A DNA stretch of 64,000 nt from Rhizophagus clarus (Eukaryota; Glomeromycota; Glomeromycetes; Glomerales; Glomeraceae). The stretch spans positions 1,178,001 through 1,242,000 of the forward strand of contig BLAL01000156.1 of the NCBI GenBank assembly GCA_015698045.1. Direction: 5' to 3'. This document shows positions 1-11,557 of this stretch, one piece after another. Positions within the stretch are counted from its first letter, which is position 1. Each line of letters opens with the position of its first letter. The position numbers were made by a program, and so were the translations under genes. Under the pieces are notes generated by a model. It made no database searches. It was given only the letters and a program-made list of their open reading frames with translations, and had not been told where the DNA came from.

Positions 1-1023
1 CTCCTTTTTAATTTTCTGATCATGATAATCTTTTTGCTTGACCTGACTCTCTTGAACCTTTATCTTTGCTTCTTCTCGTACATGAGGAAGATCATCGATT
101 AAAGATAAAAGTCTTTGAGTTATATGTTCCAAATTATCAGGTAAATTATCCACAGGGAGTTTAGCTTCTCTTCCATTTACTAAATAAAAAGGCGATATTT
201 TTGTGGTAGAATGTTTGCTTGTCTGATATGCAAACAAGACTGGAGCAATATATCTATCCCACTCGTTGGTCTGGATTACTAACTTTGATAATGATTCACA
301 TAAGGTACGATTAAATCGTTCAACTAATCCATTTGTTTGTGGGTGATAGGGAGTAGAAAATACATGTTTAATCCCAAATTTCTCCAAAAGTTTTTCTACC
401 ATTTGATTATTGAAATGTGTTCCTCTATCTGACAATAATTTTGCAGGGCATCCATGACGACAAATAATATCTTCATAGATAAATTGTGATGTTTCTTCCG
501 CAGTAGCACGTGACACTGGTCTCGCTTCAGGCCATTTGGTCATATAATCCATAGCAACAATTATATAACGATTTCCATTAGGAGTTATAGGTAATGGTCC
601 AACAAAGTCTATTCCTACTTGATAAAAAGATCCATGCACAGCAATAGGGTGGAGCAATTGGTTTGCTTTAGATTTTCCTCTTCTTTGACAAGAATCACAT
701 GATCTAACATATTCTCTTATGTTTTCATACATTTGAGGCCAATAGTAACGATCCTTAATTTTATTGAACATGGTATCTACTGCAAAATGAGCAGCAGTAG
801 GATCATTATGCATCATATATAATAGTGGTTCCAATTCAAAATTTCTAATGACTTTCAATAATTGTCCATTTTTCCTTTTGTCTTTCTTATAGAGATAATT
901 TAATTTTAATTCAAAATTGTTACAGAGGTTGATAAATTTCTGTTTTTCTCGAGACGTATTAAAGGTAGGTAGTATTTGTTGTTGTAAATATTGATATATT
1001 TGGTGGTATTGGTTGGGATCCAT
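1..1023 (-). pseudogene. Gypsy integrase, partial at the window edge
   Basis: An open frame runs from an ATG at 1023 to the window edge and encodes a retroviral-type integrase, which joins element cDNA to chromosomal DNA. Visible parts in order are an HHCC zinc-binding motif (H, H, then CDSC), the rve catalytic core with first Asp in GIDFVGP, second Asp in LLSDRGTHF and Glu in GLVERFN, then the start of the C-terminal region. A TAA stop lies in frame directly before the first Met, and the preceding Cys-rich ORF is in another frame, so this domain is now separated from the rest of the polyprotein. The C-terminus is outside the window. Confidence 0.9.
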
Positions 1024-1222
1024 GATGGGCTGTTAGTCACAATGCTAACACTTTCGCTTTTACCCGTTTGCTTTCTTTTCTTTTGGTGCTGAGTTTAGAA
1101 AAGTGGTTGTTGCACAACCACTTTGATATCATTCATGATTATTTCAGTTTCATAATAATAATTTTCAATTTGAACATCAATAGGTTCATTCCACCAGGGT
1201 TCATTAACCAAATATTCTGGAT

Positions 1223-2803
1223 TCATATCTGGATGAATACGAGTTTGTTGAATTTCATATTCCTCTTTTTCTTATACTTCCAGCCAATTGCTAAAGGAGA
1301 ATGTTCATTTTGTGATATTTCCATCTCAGTGGTCTCTTTAAGGATTTCTAAGTATTGCATCTCTACATCTCCAAAATATTCTTCTGCTAATTCTCTGAAA
1401 CAAGTTTTGCACGTAAGTATATCACTACGGCAGTACCATTGATCGTATGGGGGTGGATAAGAAAATAACATCCAATTTTCGCTATTTGAGTTTAAAAGCG
1501 TTCCACAGTTCTCGCAATGGTTTCGATAGTTAGGACGATTATTATCTAGGATTCCTAGATCTCTGGTGAGTTCAATATTTCTTTGAACTACAGCACGTTC
1601 TATTTCCATATCGCATTTGCTCCAAATATAAGTCTTTGCTCGATTGATGATTTCTTCTTCCTTTTGTAATTGCGCTTGAATTTTCTGACTCTTAGCGCAT
1701 CTTTTCTTTTCAATTCTTCGTTGACACTCAAAGCAAATTCTATGAGTATGATGTCCATCATTAATAAAGCACGTGTCTCCTATGATGGAGCAATAACTAT
1801 TAAAGCCGTGGAAGATATCCCATTCATCAGTGCATAGGGCAGATTTATGACATCTTTCACAGATTTCCTCATTATTCAATCCAGAGGAGACAATAGAAAC
1901 CATATAACACTCAACTGGGTCTTCATGAATTCGTGATAAAGCATCAGCATTAGCATTAGCTTTTCCTGGGCGATGTTTAATTTGGAAGTCATATTGCTGG
2001 AGTTCCATAATCCATCTGGCTCGCCTTCCTTTTGGAATCTTAGAGGTTTTGAGCCATTTTAAGGCAATATGATCTGTAACAATAGTGAAGGGCTTCATTC
2101 CCAAATAATGCTGAAAGTGTTGGACAGCCCAAACTACAGCAAGATATTCTTGATGTGTGATAGCATAATTCATTTCAGCTTTGTTCATACTTCGACTTGC
2201 ATATGCAATCACATGTTCTTTACCATCCTCTTGAAGTTGCGAAAGAACAGCGCCTAAGCCTGTTCCTGAGGCATCAGTGTAAATGATAAAAGATCGGTTG
2301 AAATCTGGGTAGCTTAAAATGGGAGCTTTCATTAAGCACTCCTTTAATCTTTCAAAAGCATTTTGCTTCTTCTGATCCCATTCAAAAGGTACGTCCTTTT
2401 TAAGTAATTCATTCATGGGACGCGCAATTTTTGAAAAATCTTTGATAAATTTTTGATAATAAGAGAATAATCCAAGCGCGGCACGCAATTGTCGCAAGTT
2501 TTGTGGTATAGGAAAATTCTTCACTTTTTTAATTTTTTCTGGATCTACTTGAATTCCATCCCTTCCTACTACATGTCCAAGAAAGTGGATATTGGGGTAA
2601 CAAAAATAACATTTTTTCAATTTAATTTGAAGATTAGCGCTTCGCAAGGTTTCAAATACTTGACGCAAGTGATCCAAGTGCGTTTTTAGAGGTCCTCTGG
2701 TGTAGATGATTACATCATCCAGGTATACTGCCACGAATATTCCTAAAAAGTCTTGGAGAATATAATTCATGAGACGCTGGAAAGTTCCTGGAGCATATGC
2801 CAA
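1223..2803 (-). pseudogene. Gypsy RT (C-terminal half), RNase H and Cys-rich insert
   Basis: Residues 1-120 are the RT palm with the catalytic YLDD box and thumb. Residues about 165-290 are RNase H, with Asp in YTDAS, Glu in HQEYLAV and Asp in VTDH. After the usual end of RNase H comes a region of about 190 residues (roughly 310-500) rich in Cys and His pairs: CERC, CSIIGDTC, HTHRICFEC, CENCG and CKTC. I do not recognise that as a standard gypsy domain; it could be zinc-binding. The ORF overlaps the upstream RT piece in a different frame, so a frameshift splits RT just before the YLDD region. Confidence 0.87.
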
Positions 2804-3333
2804 TCCAAAGGCATAACAAGGAATTCGTACAGGCCAAAGGGGGTGATGAAAGCAGTCTTTTCAATATCCTCTTCACTCATTTGAACTTGCCAGTAACCAC
2901 TTGCAAGATCCAAAGTGGTAAACCAAGTTGCACTTCTTAAATTTTCTAAGAGATCATCAATTCTTGGTAAAGGGTATGCGTCAGCTTTAGTAATTGCATT
3001 CAATTTTCGATAATCTATGCATAATCTTTTATCTCCTCCTTTCTTTTCTACAATTACCACAGGAGAAGCCCAAGGACTAGATGATTTTCTAATAATGCCT
3101 TGTGCTTCCATTTTCACAATCTCATTCTTTAAAAATTCTCTTTTTACTGGATTCATTCTATAGGGAGGTTGAGCGACAGGAGCAGCGTCTCCGGTCAAGA
3201 TCCTATGTCGAATGACATGAGTTTTTCCTATCCTGGTTTGACTTTTTGCGCAGATGTCTTCATATTCTTTCATAAGAGACTGAAAGAGTGTTTGTTGATG
3301 ATGATCCAATGGTCCTAGATTTGATTTTACCAC
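2767..3333 (-). pseudogene. Gypsy reverse transcriptase, N-terminal half
   Basis: This piece encodes the RT fingers and first palm motifs: the KKGGDKRLCIDYRKLN block and the TLDLASGYWQVQM block with the first catalytic Asp. It is in the same frame as the gag-protease ORF upstream and separated from it by a single TAG at 3357-3355. It then shifts frame at about 2800-2830, where the conserved FGL box is broken and the rest of RT continues in the next ORF. It could not make active enzyme without both being corrected. Confidence 0.88.
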
Positions 3334-3354
3334 TGCTGAAGAATTATTTTCTTC

Positions 3355-5166
3355 CTACACTTCTGCAAGGAATACAGCAGGATTTCCCTCATTCTTATCA
3401 TTAGATGTCTCTTCTTCCTCAGAGTAATCTGGCGAGTGCATTTCCATCCAAGGATTATATTCTAGGTCATCTGAATCTGAGTCCCAGGTATCTGAATAAT
3501 ATAATGGAGCTTCGACTAACTCCTCATTTTCATATTCTTCATCGTCTTCTTCTTCCTCTTCTCCTAGGGATTCAGCATTAATAAGAGCTTTAGTTACCGT
3601 AAAAATCAAAGGTACATTTACGGTTCTTCCTTTATAATGGACTGACAATTTCTCTGCCCTCCAATTAACAATTGCATTAACTCTTCTAAGCCAATCATTT
3701 CCTAGAATAAGAACATCATCTTGAGAGTCCAAAACATGCACTGGCGTTTGTACTATAATATGGCTGAGATGGATTGGTAATGCAGCAATCATCCCTAATG
3801 CACGAACTCTGGTTCCATTAGCAGTAACAATCACCATATTAGAGGGTTGATCGATTTGATAGCCAAGTTGTTTCATCAATGATTTGGTAATTATACTTGT
3901 TGCAGCTCCACTATCAATCACGGCGGAGATAGGTTCTTTTCCTACGTACAATTCACATCGTGCAGCAGTAGTTTGATCAAGATCAGGGGAATCATTTCTT
4001 TCAATAAAATTGGTTTCTTTTTCTCTGGTTCTTCGAACAGCTCGGATTAATCCTGAACGATACTTAGGGATCTCATGTGCAGCTTGTCCTACTGACAATC
4101 CACAGGGCAAATCTCTCAAGTAATTTGCAACGTTAAATTCGGTAAGTTGCTCAATTGGAGCTGGCAACATTTTTCTTCTAACCTTTTTACTTTTTGAAGG
4201 CTCAGCATCTTGCATTTCTACGTCTGAGACAAGTCTAGTTTGTTCTTCTTTTTGAGATTTAGAGCGAGGCATAGCTCTTCTTTTTACTTCTCGAACTTCT
4301 CTTTGGTAAGGTTCTTTCCTCTTAAAAGCATAAATTTCTGTTTCAAATTCATCATCGTATTCTTCATACTCATCAGTTTCATAACACTCTTCTTCATAGT
4401 CCATAAAGTTAACAGGTCGTTGATTAATTCTATTAGATTGAAATTGAACTTGGTTGGGACGTCTGTTTCCTGGAGAGGTACATTCCCTGGCATAATGTCC
4501 TAGTTTCCCACACTTGAAACAAGTCACTTCTCTTTTATTTCTAGGTCTATTGATATTTTTTGAGCGAGGAGTACGATTACTTGATTGATTAAATCGAGGA
4601 GTTCTGGTAACAGACACGGACAAATTTGCGTAGTTAATGGATAACTGTTGCATTTGCTTTGTAAGAGCATCAAGTTCATTTTTAAGACTATTTTCTACTT
4701 GGGTAACTGGAGCTGGAGCAGGTGCTGGTGCAACAACACTTTGCGAGGTAGAGGGAATTGGAGCTTCTTCCTTTGGCATTACATTTAATAGGGTATATTT
4801 TACACCTGATTCTACTAATTTAGCTCGTTCAATAGCAGCAGCTAAGGTGGCTGGAGAAGCCAATACTACTTGACTAACATAGATTGGAGATAATCCGTTG
4901 ATAAAGTAGTTGACTTGATGTTGGTCTGCTAAAACATTTCCTGTAGTTGCTCTATTTAAGAGTTTTCTAAAGCGTCGAGAATAATCCTCAATTGATTCTC
5001 CTTCCTTCTGTTTTACTCCTTGTAATTCCCTTGCCCATTGATTCTTTCGAGCTGGCGTAGCAAAGTAAGCAATAAGTCTTTCTTTAAACGAGTTGGCAGG
5101 GTCTCCTTCCCATTGAGTTATATTTGTCTTATCATTTTGATACCAATCATAGGCAGCTTCCTTCAA
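3355..5166 (-). pseudogene. Gypsy gag C-terminal part, CCHC zinc knuckle and aspartic protease
   Basis: The first 120 residues continue the retrotransposon gag fold (the DYSRRFRKLLNRAT stretch is typical). A CCHC knuckle, CFKCGKLGHYAREC, sits near residue 217 and would bind RNA. A retropepsin follows with the active-site triad in AVIDSGAATSII near residue 415 and the ILGNDWL flap-side motif near 490. The tail is strongly acidic. The ORF is in frame with the upstream gag N-terminus and the downstream RT; only TAG codons separate them, and either could be a mutated Trp or Gln codon. Confidence 0.88.
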
Positions 5167-5202
5167 ATGTCCTGCAGCTAAAGCTACTCTTCTGGCATCT
5201 GC

Positions 5203-5931
5203 CTATCCATTAGTTGTATGAGCTTGAATAAAAATATCAATCCATTCATTAGGATCCTCTGTGTCATTTCCATAAAATGGTGGTACTTCTACTATTTTAG
5301 TAGTACGATTAGTAGTAGCTGTTCGTAAGGCGGTAAGCGCAGCATTTGTTGCTTGAGCTTCATTATGCACATTTGTAAGGGCAGTTTTCCAATCAACACC
5401 TCCTGCTCCAAAAACTCCATCCAAGAGCGCCTTCATTTGATCATTTGTGATAGCCATGTTGAGATTTGGAATTGGTTGAGTATTATGGAAGATCTGATAT
5501 GCGGTAACTATTTGTTCTGCAGTTGGAAGACTTTGAAAACTGTTGGTAAGCTCAAATAATTTATGCAAATAAAAAGATAGTTCTAAAAATGGAATAGTGA
5601 TTTCTTGGTATCTTATACTTTTTACAATACTTGTTGTTGTGTTTACAATAATATCTAATTCAGTAGCAGTATAAAATTCTTCTGTCAATATTTTAAATGC
5701 AGCAATTGTAGCGCCTGTATACTGTTCTGCAGTATGATGCACTGAAATCCAAAGCCAAAATAGATGAAATCCGTTTGGTATGTTATCAACTGGTATTCTA
5801 TCAACAGGATAACACAAGTTACAATAATTTTCTTGTTTTTTAATAGTTATTCCTTGACGATGTTTCTTTAAATGTGCTTTCTTTTGATTCTTAGTTAAGT
5901 TGTAATACGGCATACATTTACTATTATTCAA
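5203..5931 (-). pseudogene. Gypsy gag N-terminal part
   Basis: This is the start of the element's polyprotein. The C-terminal portion contains the PPFYGNDTEDPNEWIDIF block, a classical retrotransposon gag entry motif. The N-terminal 130 residues match nothing I recognise. The ORF ends at a TAG (5205-5203), after which the same frame continues as gag, so the break is a nonsense mutation and not a domain boundary. The start ATG at 5931 lies just inside the candidate LTR edge. Confidence 0.8.
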
Positions 5932-5944
5932 ATTAACCTGGCAG

Positions 5945-6230
5945 GAATCACCAATTGTTCACCAACTCAGTCCGTCGAGTAGTGAATTATGAATATCTTC
6001 AGGGAGACACTAGCTATGAAGTATTCCAATCAATTCCTTACACGCTAAAAGGCAGTGTATTCGATAATTGAAATGTATCTTTATTAGTTGTAGGTACGTT
6101 AACAACTTATACAATAAGGTAATCTTACAACACTTGCAATTACAACTTTATTATAAACAACTTGTCTGAACTTCTTTATTTTAAGCGAATATTCAAGATA
6201 TTTATACAAATTGAACTTCATTCAAGTATA
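5945..6230 (-). repeat. Candidate 5' LTR of the gypsy element
   Basis: Immediately upstream of gag on the minus strand is about 280 bp with a TATAAATA-like box near 6195-6205 and an AATAAAG polyadenylation-like signal near 6088-6094, in the order expected for U3-R-U5. The exact ends are not visible and the partner LTR would lie left of the window, so this call rests on position and signals only. Confidence 0.4.
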
Positions 6231-6440
6231 TAAATAATATAAGATATAAAAGATATAAATATAATAAATAATATATAAGAAATTTAAATAATAAAAGAAA
6301 TATAAGAAATAAATACTATATATACTATAAATGATATATAAGAAATATATACTAAATATACTAAATATACTTAATATACTTTATATACTACGTTGATCAT
6401 TTGTGGCGCAGTAATATTAATATTCACCATCACGTGAATG
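6231..6440. other. AT-rich spacer with short TATA-type repeats
   Basis: Low-complexity run of ataagaaatata-like repeats. No coding signal seen. Confidence 0.5.
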
Positions 6441-6444
6441 CAAA

Positions 6445-6970
6445 TCATTCGTCTAACAGCGCTGAAAGTAAATCATCTCTCATTTGTATTAATTCATCCT
6501 TTTTTTTGGCCAGTGTATCTTCTAACTCCATTTTTGCCAATTCTAAACTAATATTTTTGTCAGACAGTTTTATGTATTCCTGTTTAGATTTATGCTTAAG
6601 AGAATCCATCTCTGATAATCTCTTCTCTGCTAAAGAAACATCCTGCTCTAATTTCTCTACTCTTGAATGAAGAGCTTGTATCTCTTCCAATTTTGTAGCG
6701 ATCTTGCTCTTAGCACTTGTAAAAGAAATCTCTTTTTGATTAATTTCATTTTTGAGTTCTTTCACCATATCTTCAAGCTGGCATACACGCTTTGAAAAAC
6801 TTTCATTATTTTTATCAAGAGACTATTTCTAGTACCAAGCCGAATACCTGAGCTTAAAGCAATATCTAGATTATGTTTTAAATAAGCAACTTGGTTCTCA
6901 AGCTCAGTTTAGCTAGATGGATATCGATTAAATGGCAAATCTTCAAGTTTATTATCAGATACCAAAGGTG
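6445..6970 (-). pseudogene. Broken coiled-coil protein gene
   Basis: The 3' part (6445-6825) reads as a charged heptad-rich coiled coil of about 110-125 residues with no other domain. Upstream, in another frame, coding-like sequence continues (a stretch containing ELENQVAYLKHNLD), preceded in the same frame by a TAA. So the gene carries at least one frameshift at about 6825 and one stop at about 6912. I do not know its function; long coiled-coil proteins of this style recur in Rhizophagus. Calling only the intact ORF would miss half of the relic. Confidence 0.55.
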
Positions 6971-6974
6971 CCCA

Positions 6975-7380
6975 CTATTTATTTTATTTAGTGTATGTAT
7001 ATTTGCCATATGAATTTATTTGAAGGCAAAGTTTTTTATGATTTTTTTCCAAGATATGTTCTTACAAATTTTTGGTAAAGTTGTTAATGAAAAATAACAT
7101 ATATATATTTTTTTCTTTGAATATGGAAAAGGAAGTTTAGAATCAAACTAATATCAAACTAATAAAAAACTAATAACGAACAAGTTTCAAATAAATATAA
7201 TATTTGAAGCATATGTATCTTAAACCCATTTTTTATTTGAATCATGATTATAGTATACTACACTGTAAAGAAAGTGAACTACATATATGTAACAAACTAA
7301 TGCCAGACCAATATCAAATAAATTGCAAATAAATTTTCTACAAATTTTTTATTAGTATCATACAGATTTATTACTAGTAA
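6975..7380. other. AT-rich intergenic stretch
   Basis: No gene, repeat array or inverted repeat recognised. Confidence 0.5.
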
Positions 7381-7383
7381 ACT

Positions 7384-8121
7384 ATGAGCAAAAAACAAAT
7401 AACCTATATTCGTAAATTTCTTAGATCAGATGCCAGACATTTATTACTCAAAGCTATCAAAAAAATTAGAAATGCTCAGAATAATATTCCAGATGCTCGG
7501 CATATTATGTGTAAAAAATATCGTATAAGATCGATAACATATCAAAAATAATTGATAATCAGAGGCCTCCTGAACCTACTGAGGAATGGCGTAGAATCAT
7601 AGAATCTGTTAGCATCTCTGACCAGATTTCAGGAAATAATCAGGAATCTTCACACTATAGTTTCGGGCGAAACTATTTTTCAAAATCTGAAACGTTTCGC
7701 CCAAGTTTCACCCCATATAAGCCGAAACTATCCGAAACTTCTGAAACCCAAATTTGGAAATAAATTTGTAGATCATTTGAGCGAAACCAGTTTCACCCGA
7801 AACACTACTTCACACAATACTTCCTTCTCTACTAACATACAAGAAGATAAGATTATTTATATGGAGCATCATGCAGATGATGAGAATGGTACAAATTCTC
7901 ATATAAATTCTAATTGTCTAAATACAGTAACTAATGGGCAGAAAGATAAAGTTAGTCAGAAAAAAAAGGCTAGTATAAAGCCAAAAGATGAATTTTCTTC
8001 TTCCGTGGTTTTAGTGAAAAAAAATGAAAATCAAGATGATACATCTAAATGGGAATCTGATCTTAAAAAATTAATAAATATTACTAGAGAATCTGTCATA
8101 TATTTGATCGATTCTCCATAA
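7384..8121 (+). pseudogene. Unknown fungal gene with a frameshift and a MITE insertion
   Basis: An ATG at 7384 starts a basic N-terminus (MSKKQITYIRKFLRSD) that stops at 7551. The next frame continues as coding-like sequence (PPEPTEEWRRIIES) up to 7655, where a 152-bp inverted-repeat element interrupts it. The 3' part then runs open to 8121 (acidic, Lys- and Ser-rich). Removing the element and one target copy rejoins the two sides in one frame. The remaining lesion is a one-base shift near 7525-7545. No domain recognised. Confidence 0.55.
7656..7807. mobile_element. 152-bp hAT-like MITE with 8-bp target duplication
   Basis: The ends are imperfect inverted repeats: the left has GTTTCGGGCGAAACT, the right (reversed) starts TAGTGTTTCGGGTGAAACT. 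CTTCACAC occurs on both sides (7648-7655 and 7808-7815). Eight-base duplications are the hAT superfamily signature. It has no coding capacity. It introduces a stop and a frame change into the host ORF. Confidence 0.78.
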
Positions 8122-8201
8122 GTTGTAAGCATTTTTTTACAAGAATTTTACCTGTATTTAATACCATATCAAGCCATCTCTCAGTTTTTAATAGTTGCTC
8201 T

Positions 8202-8765
8202 TCAAGCTTCCCATAACTCACTTTTTTTTTTTAATATGCCATCCTCACTTAAGTCCTGCAAGTCTTGTGAAATGCAGTCCAGAACTGGCAGATCATCACA
8301 TTCAGAACTAATGTTTGCACAATTCACCTCGAGCTTGTTCTTGACCTTATGCATAGTGATCAGGATAATATAGTCCTTTCCATTAAGAGGAATCTTTAGC
8401 TTATTTGTATTCCAGTCCACTGCGCACCCATATTTCTTCAAGAGTTGGTTAGAAAATATTAGCGTTAGCTTGTGATAATCTACAATCATAAAATCTTCAT
8501 GAATGGTATATCTAGGAGCTAAAGTAATAGGCAGATTGTGAACAACACCCATAGATTCAATTGGGACAGTAGCTACATTGCTAAGGTTATATTTTTCAGA
8601 TTTATCAATTTTAGTCATAATGCGATCAATAATGTTTTTTGTTATAATTGGGGGCTCAGCTCCAGAGTCAAGAGTCATGACTGGAATCTTTAAGCGCTTG
8701 ATTTTACACTTTACAGTCATAACACTTGTTTTCAGCTCCTTTTTCTGAATGAAATAGATTTTCAT
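8202..8765 (-). pseudogene. Retropepsin-like protease domain of a second retroelement
   Basis: The ORF holds a retroviral aspartic protease core with DSGAEP near residue 33, the catalytic DSG, followed by a beta-rich stretch ending in a KKYGCAVDWNTNKLKI segment like the C-terminal half of retropepsins. It is the 3' part of a minus-strand gag-protease relic that begins near 11530. I see no RT or integrase downstream; a different gene lies there on the other strand, so this is either a truncated element or a gag-protease-only derivative. Confidence 0.65.
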
Positions 8766-9042
8766 AGGATCGTCTAAGAACTTCTTCTCTAGACTGGACT
8801 CATCTGAAATTAAATCTTGGAAAGATGATAGTGCGTCATTTTGGCCAGAGGTGCTAAAGTAAGACTTTATCTTCTCCTGTATAGGAGCTATCTATTCAGA
8901 CACAATGGGACTAGAGTCTTGGAAGAAATGATCAGGAAAAATTAATTTAAGTTCACTTTAAAGAATTTTATGAATACTTTTCTCCAAAAGAGTTTCTTTC
9001 AGCTTGGTGCTAGACATTTCTTTAATGGATGATTTCTTAAAA

Positions 9043-9543
9043 CTAGACTTCTGCTTTACTTTTTTTTGCCTTGGCAATGTTAACAGTGATATCGCTTTCA
9101 GAATCAGAAGAATCAGAAGAACTTGTATCAGAATCAGAACTATTGCTAGATAAGCTATTGGAAGAAAAATCTGAATCTGAGTTTGAATCTACAGTGGCGA
9201 GATTGACCTTCCCCTTAGACTTGCTTTTTTTTTCCTTCTTCCAAGAACATTTGCAAGAATTGTGGCCAGATCTACCACAGTTGAAACATTTCTGCTTTGA
9301 AGATAACTTCTTAACAGCACGCTTAATGGCAGTATTTATAACAGAATTTAGTGTCAAGGCAGTCAAACTGTCCAAAATGTCATCTACAGGGTCATAATCA
9401 TAATCATCTTCAGGCTGATTATTTGGATTTTTTCTTAGTAGGTCATTCAAAAAACATCTAATAGCATTATCTTCCGCTCTTCTACCAGCTGATTTTTTAT
9501 TATTATCTAGAGTTTTATTCGTTCGAGACATAGACTCTTGCAA
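9043..9543 (-). pseudogene. Gag-like CCHC zinc-knuckle segment
   Basis: It contains one CCHC-type knuckle, CFNCGRSGHNSCKC, near residue 87, followed by a Lys-rich then Ser/Asp-rich low-complexity tail. It is in a minus-strand series of fragments between a gag-type region upstream and a retropepsin downstream, so it is most likely the nucleocapsid part of the same retroelement. Confidence 0.65.
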
Positions 9544-9558
9544 GGATTTAATGGTAGA

Positions 9559-11530
9559 TTATAAATTGACATTTTGCTGAGGCTGAGAGGATGCCATTGT
9601 AGTTTTTATCAAATTCTCAATTTCAGTTTTAGTCATCACTGATTTACTAGTTTCTACATAAGAATTGGTCGCCAGAAAAACTGGAATAGAAGATGGTGCA
9701 TTCTTTTGAGATAGTGTAAATTTTTCTACTTCAGCTAAGGCATCTACAATATTGTCATGCGTATCATGAAATTTAGCCATCATTCAAAGATTATACTGGT
9801 TCATAGGACTTAAGTCATGAATTAATTGCTTTCTTTGTTGTTTGGGAGTCATTCCAGCTAATTTACTGATCTTTTTGATTTGAGTGGAAAACTCTTCAAT
9901 ACCCATATCCCCTTGCATAAGTTGACCAAAAACTGCCATCTATTTTAAGTATTTAATGGTCGTATAGGCAGTTTTGAGTAAGTATATAAGTTGGCCAAGT
10001 ATGATGTTAAGAGCAATTATAACAGCTGAAAAACCTCCAGTGACATTTGGTACTACTGATGCACTATTTGTAAGCTCACCACTAGCAATAGACCAGTCTT
10101 CATCTCATGTTCCATTTGGGATAATGTCAGCACAGTTGTGGCTCTTGCTCCAATTCTACCAATTTAAGCAGCTGTCTTACCTTGGAATTCTCCTGCAGTA
10201 TTCAAACTACCAACCTGCCCATCTTCATTTCCAACAGCCAAAGCTCGAACAGCAGTTAAATTAGCTACTCCCAAATTGTCTGAAATATTACTACATTTTC
10301 AATTCTTACCTTTGATGCGAGTTTCATACCATTGCATAGCAGACTCTTCAAAATAAGATATTAATAAACCTAAAACCTCTGCTCTTCCAGCAGCCTGATC
10401 TGCTTCAAGAGCTACATTTATTTGACTAGCTACTACATATCTTTGAAAGTCTCTGAGAAAGTCCTCTGGATCTTCTTCAGGATATCCATAAAATATTAAG
10501 GAGTCTATATCCTACCATTCCTATTTGTTGTATATTAGGCAGGTTATTCTATAATGCAAATATTTGTCCTTGCAAATTTAAAATATTCTGTTATTCTGCT
10601 CGAGTCTTATTTTTCCATTTCTCATATTGCTCATAGAGCCTGTCCTGATTATATTCTAATAAACCTATATCCCCTCTACTTCGCTGTAGGTGGTAGGCAT
10701 TTCGCTGATATAGCAGTCGTAAAGCAAAGTTTTCTTATACCAATACACCTATACGGGCCTGCTTTCTTGCCATATTATTTATCATCCTATTTACTTGACT
10801 TTGGACATTAGCCTACAACTGCTGAAGATCACCAACAACCCTATCCATTACTCCTTCAGCAAGATCTCTTCATGTAATAGTAAGATCTCGCTCAGCCTCT
10901 GCATTATAGCGCCTCTATTGCTCTTGAAATATATCCCATTGCAAATTATTCTCTTTTAGCGTACCTACCTTGTCGCCCTTTTTATTTGATCTATTAGAAT
11001 ATCCCTGGCTGTTGTCCTATTTTCACATAACCATCTATAGCATTTGCCAGCTCTGTGATGGTAACCATTTTTAAGTTAATATTAGGATTATACAAGTCTG
11101 AAAAATTCTCTCATTCTAGCAAATTTTTTCGTGATGAGATGGTCTTGATCTGGCATCACAATTTTTCTACCTGTTCCTCAGATTCTACTAATCGCTTTTC
11201 TAAACTAGCAACATATTTTTCCTTATCTCACACATCCTTCTTAGCTTAATATAGCTGATTTTTTAGGCTGAAAATTTTGGACTTCAGTTCTGATATTTCT
11301 TCTTCTGAAGCATTTTCAAGACGCTTTATCTCTCTACTGAAATCTTGAATTTCTTGCTCACATCAGACATAATCCTACTCCAGTTGATTAATTTGTCTCT
11401 CATTCTGGCAATTATTATCAACTTCTATTTGCAATTCACTGCGAAGATGATAGTTCTCTTTCTTCAGCTCAGCTTTATGTTCTTCACATGTTCTTATCCG
11501 CCTTGGATGAGGCCTCCAAAATGCCATTCT
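9559..11530 (-). pseudogene. Gag-like N-terminal region, heavily broken
   Basis: Reading the minus strand from about 11530, one finds a coiled-coil start (KAELKKENYHLRSE), then segments such as GYPEEDPEDFLRDFQRY and ESAMQWYETRI, a typical retrotransposon gag signature, and finally the intact 74-residue piece at 9783-9559. Many TAG, TAA and TGA codons and several frame changes interrupt it. The plus-strand ORFs of 60-100 codons here are antisense shadows. Together with 9043-9543 and 8202-8765 it forms one decayed gag-protease gene. Confidence 0.6.
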
Positions 11531-11557
11531 TTTTTGTGATTATAAAAGAGAATTAGA

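Larger units (their letters stand above)
1..6230 (-). mobile_element. Ty3/gypsy LTR retrotransposon, degenerate, cut by the window start
   Basis: On the minus strand the domain order is gag, CCHC knuckle, aspartic protease, reverse transcriptase, RNase H, Cys-rich insert, integrase. RT and RNase H before integrase is the Metaviridae (Ty3/gypsy) order. The reading frame is broken by two in-frame TAG codons (about 5203 and 3355), a frameshift inside RT (about 2800), and a stop plus frame change just upstream of the integrase (about 1030-1090). The 3' end of the element and its second LTR lie before base 1, so neither LTR nor a target duplication can be confirmed here. The copy as seen cannot be autonomous. 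Confidence 0.9.

Noticed and set aside
1068..1442. Plus-strand ORF of 124 codons
   Set aside because: Antisense to the gypsy Cys-rich region; hydrophobic by reverse complement of Lys/Glu/Asn codons.
9974..11539. Plus-strand ORFs of 64-96 codons
   Set aside because: Shadows of the broken minus-strand gag-like gene, which carries the recognisable motifs.
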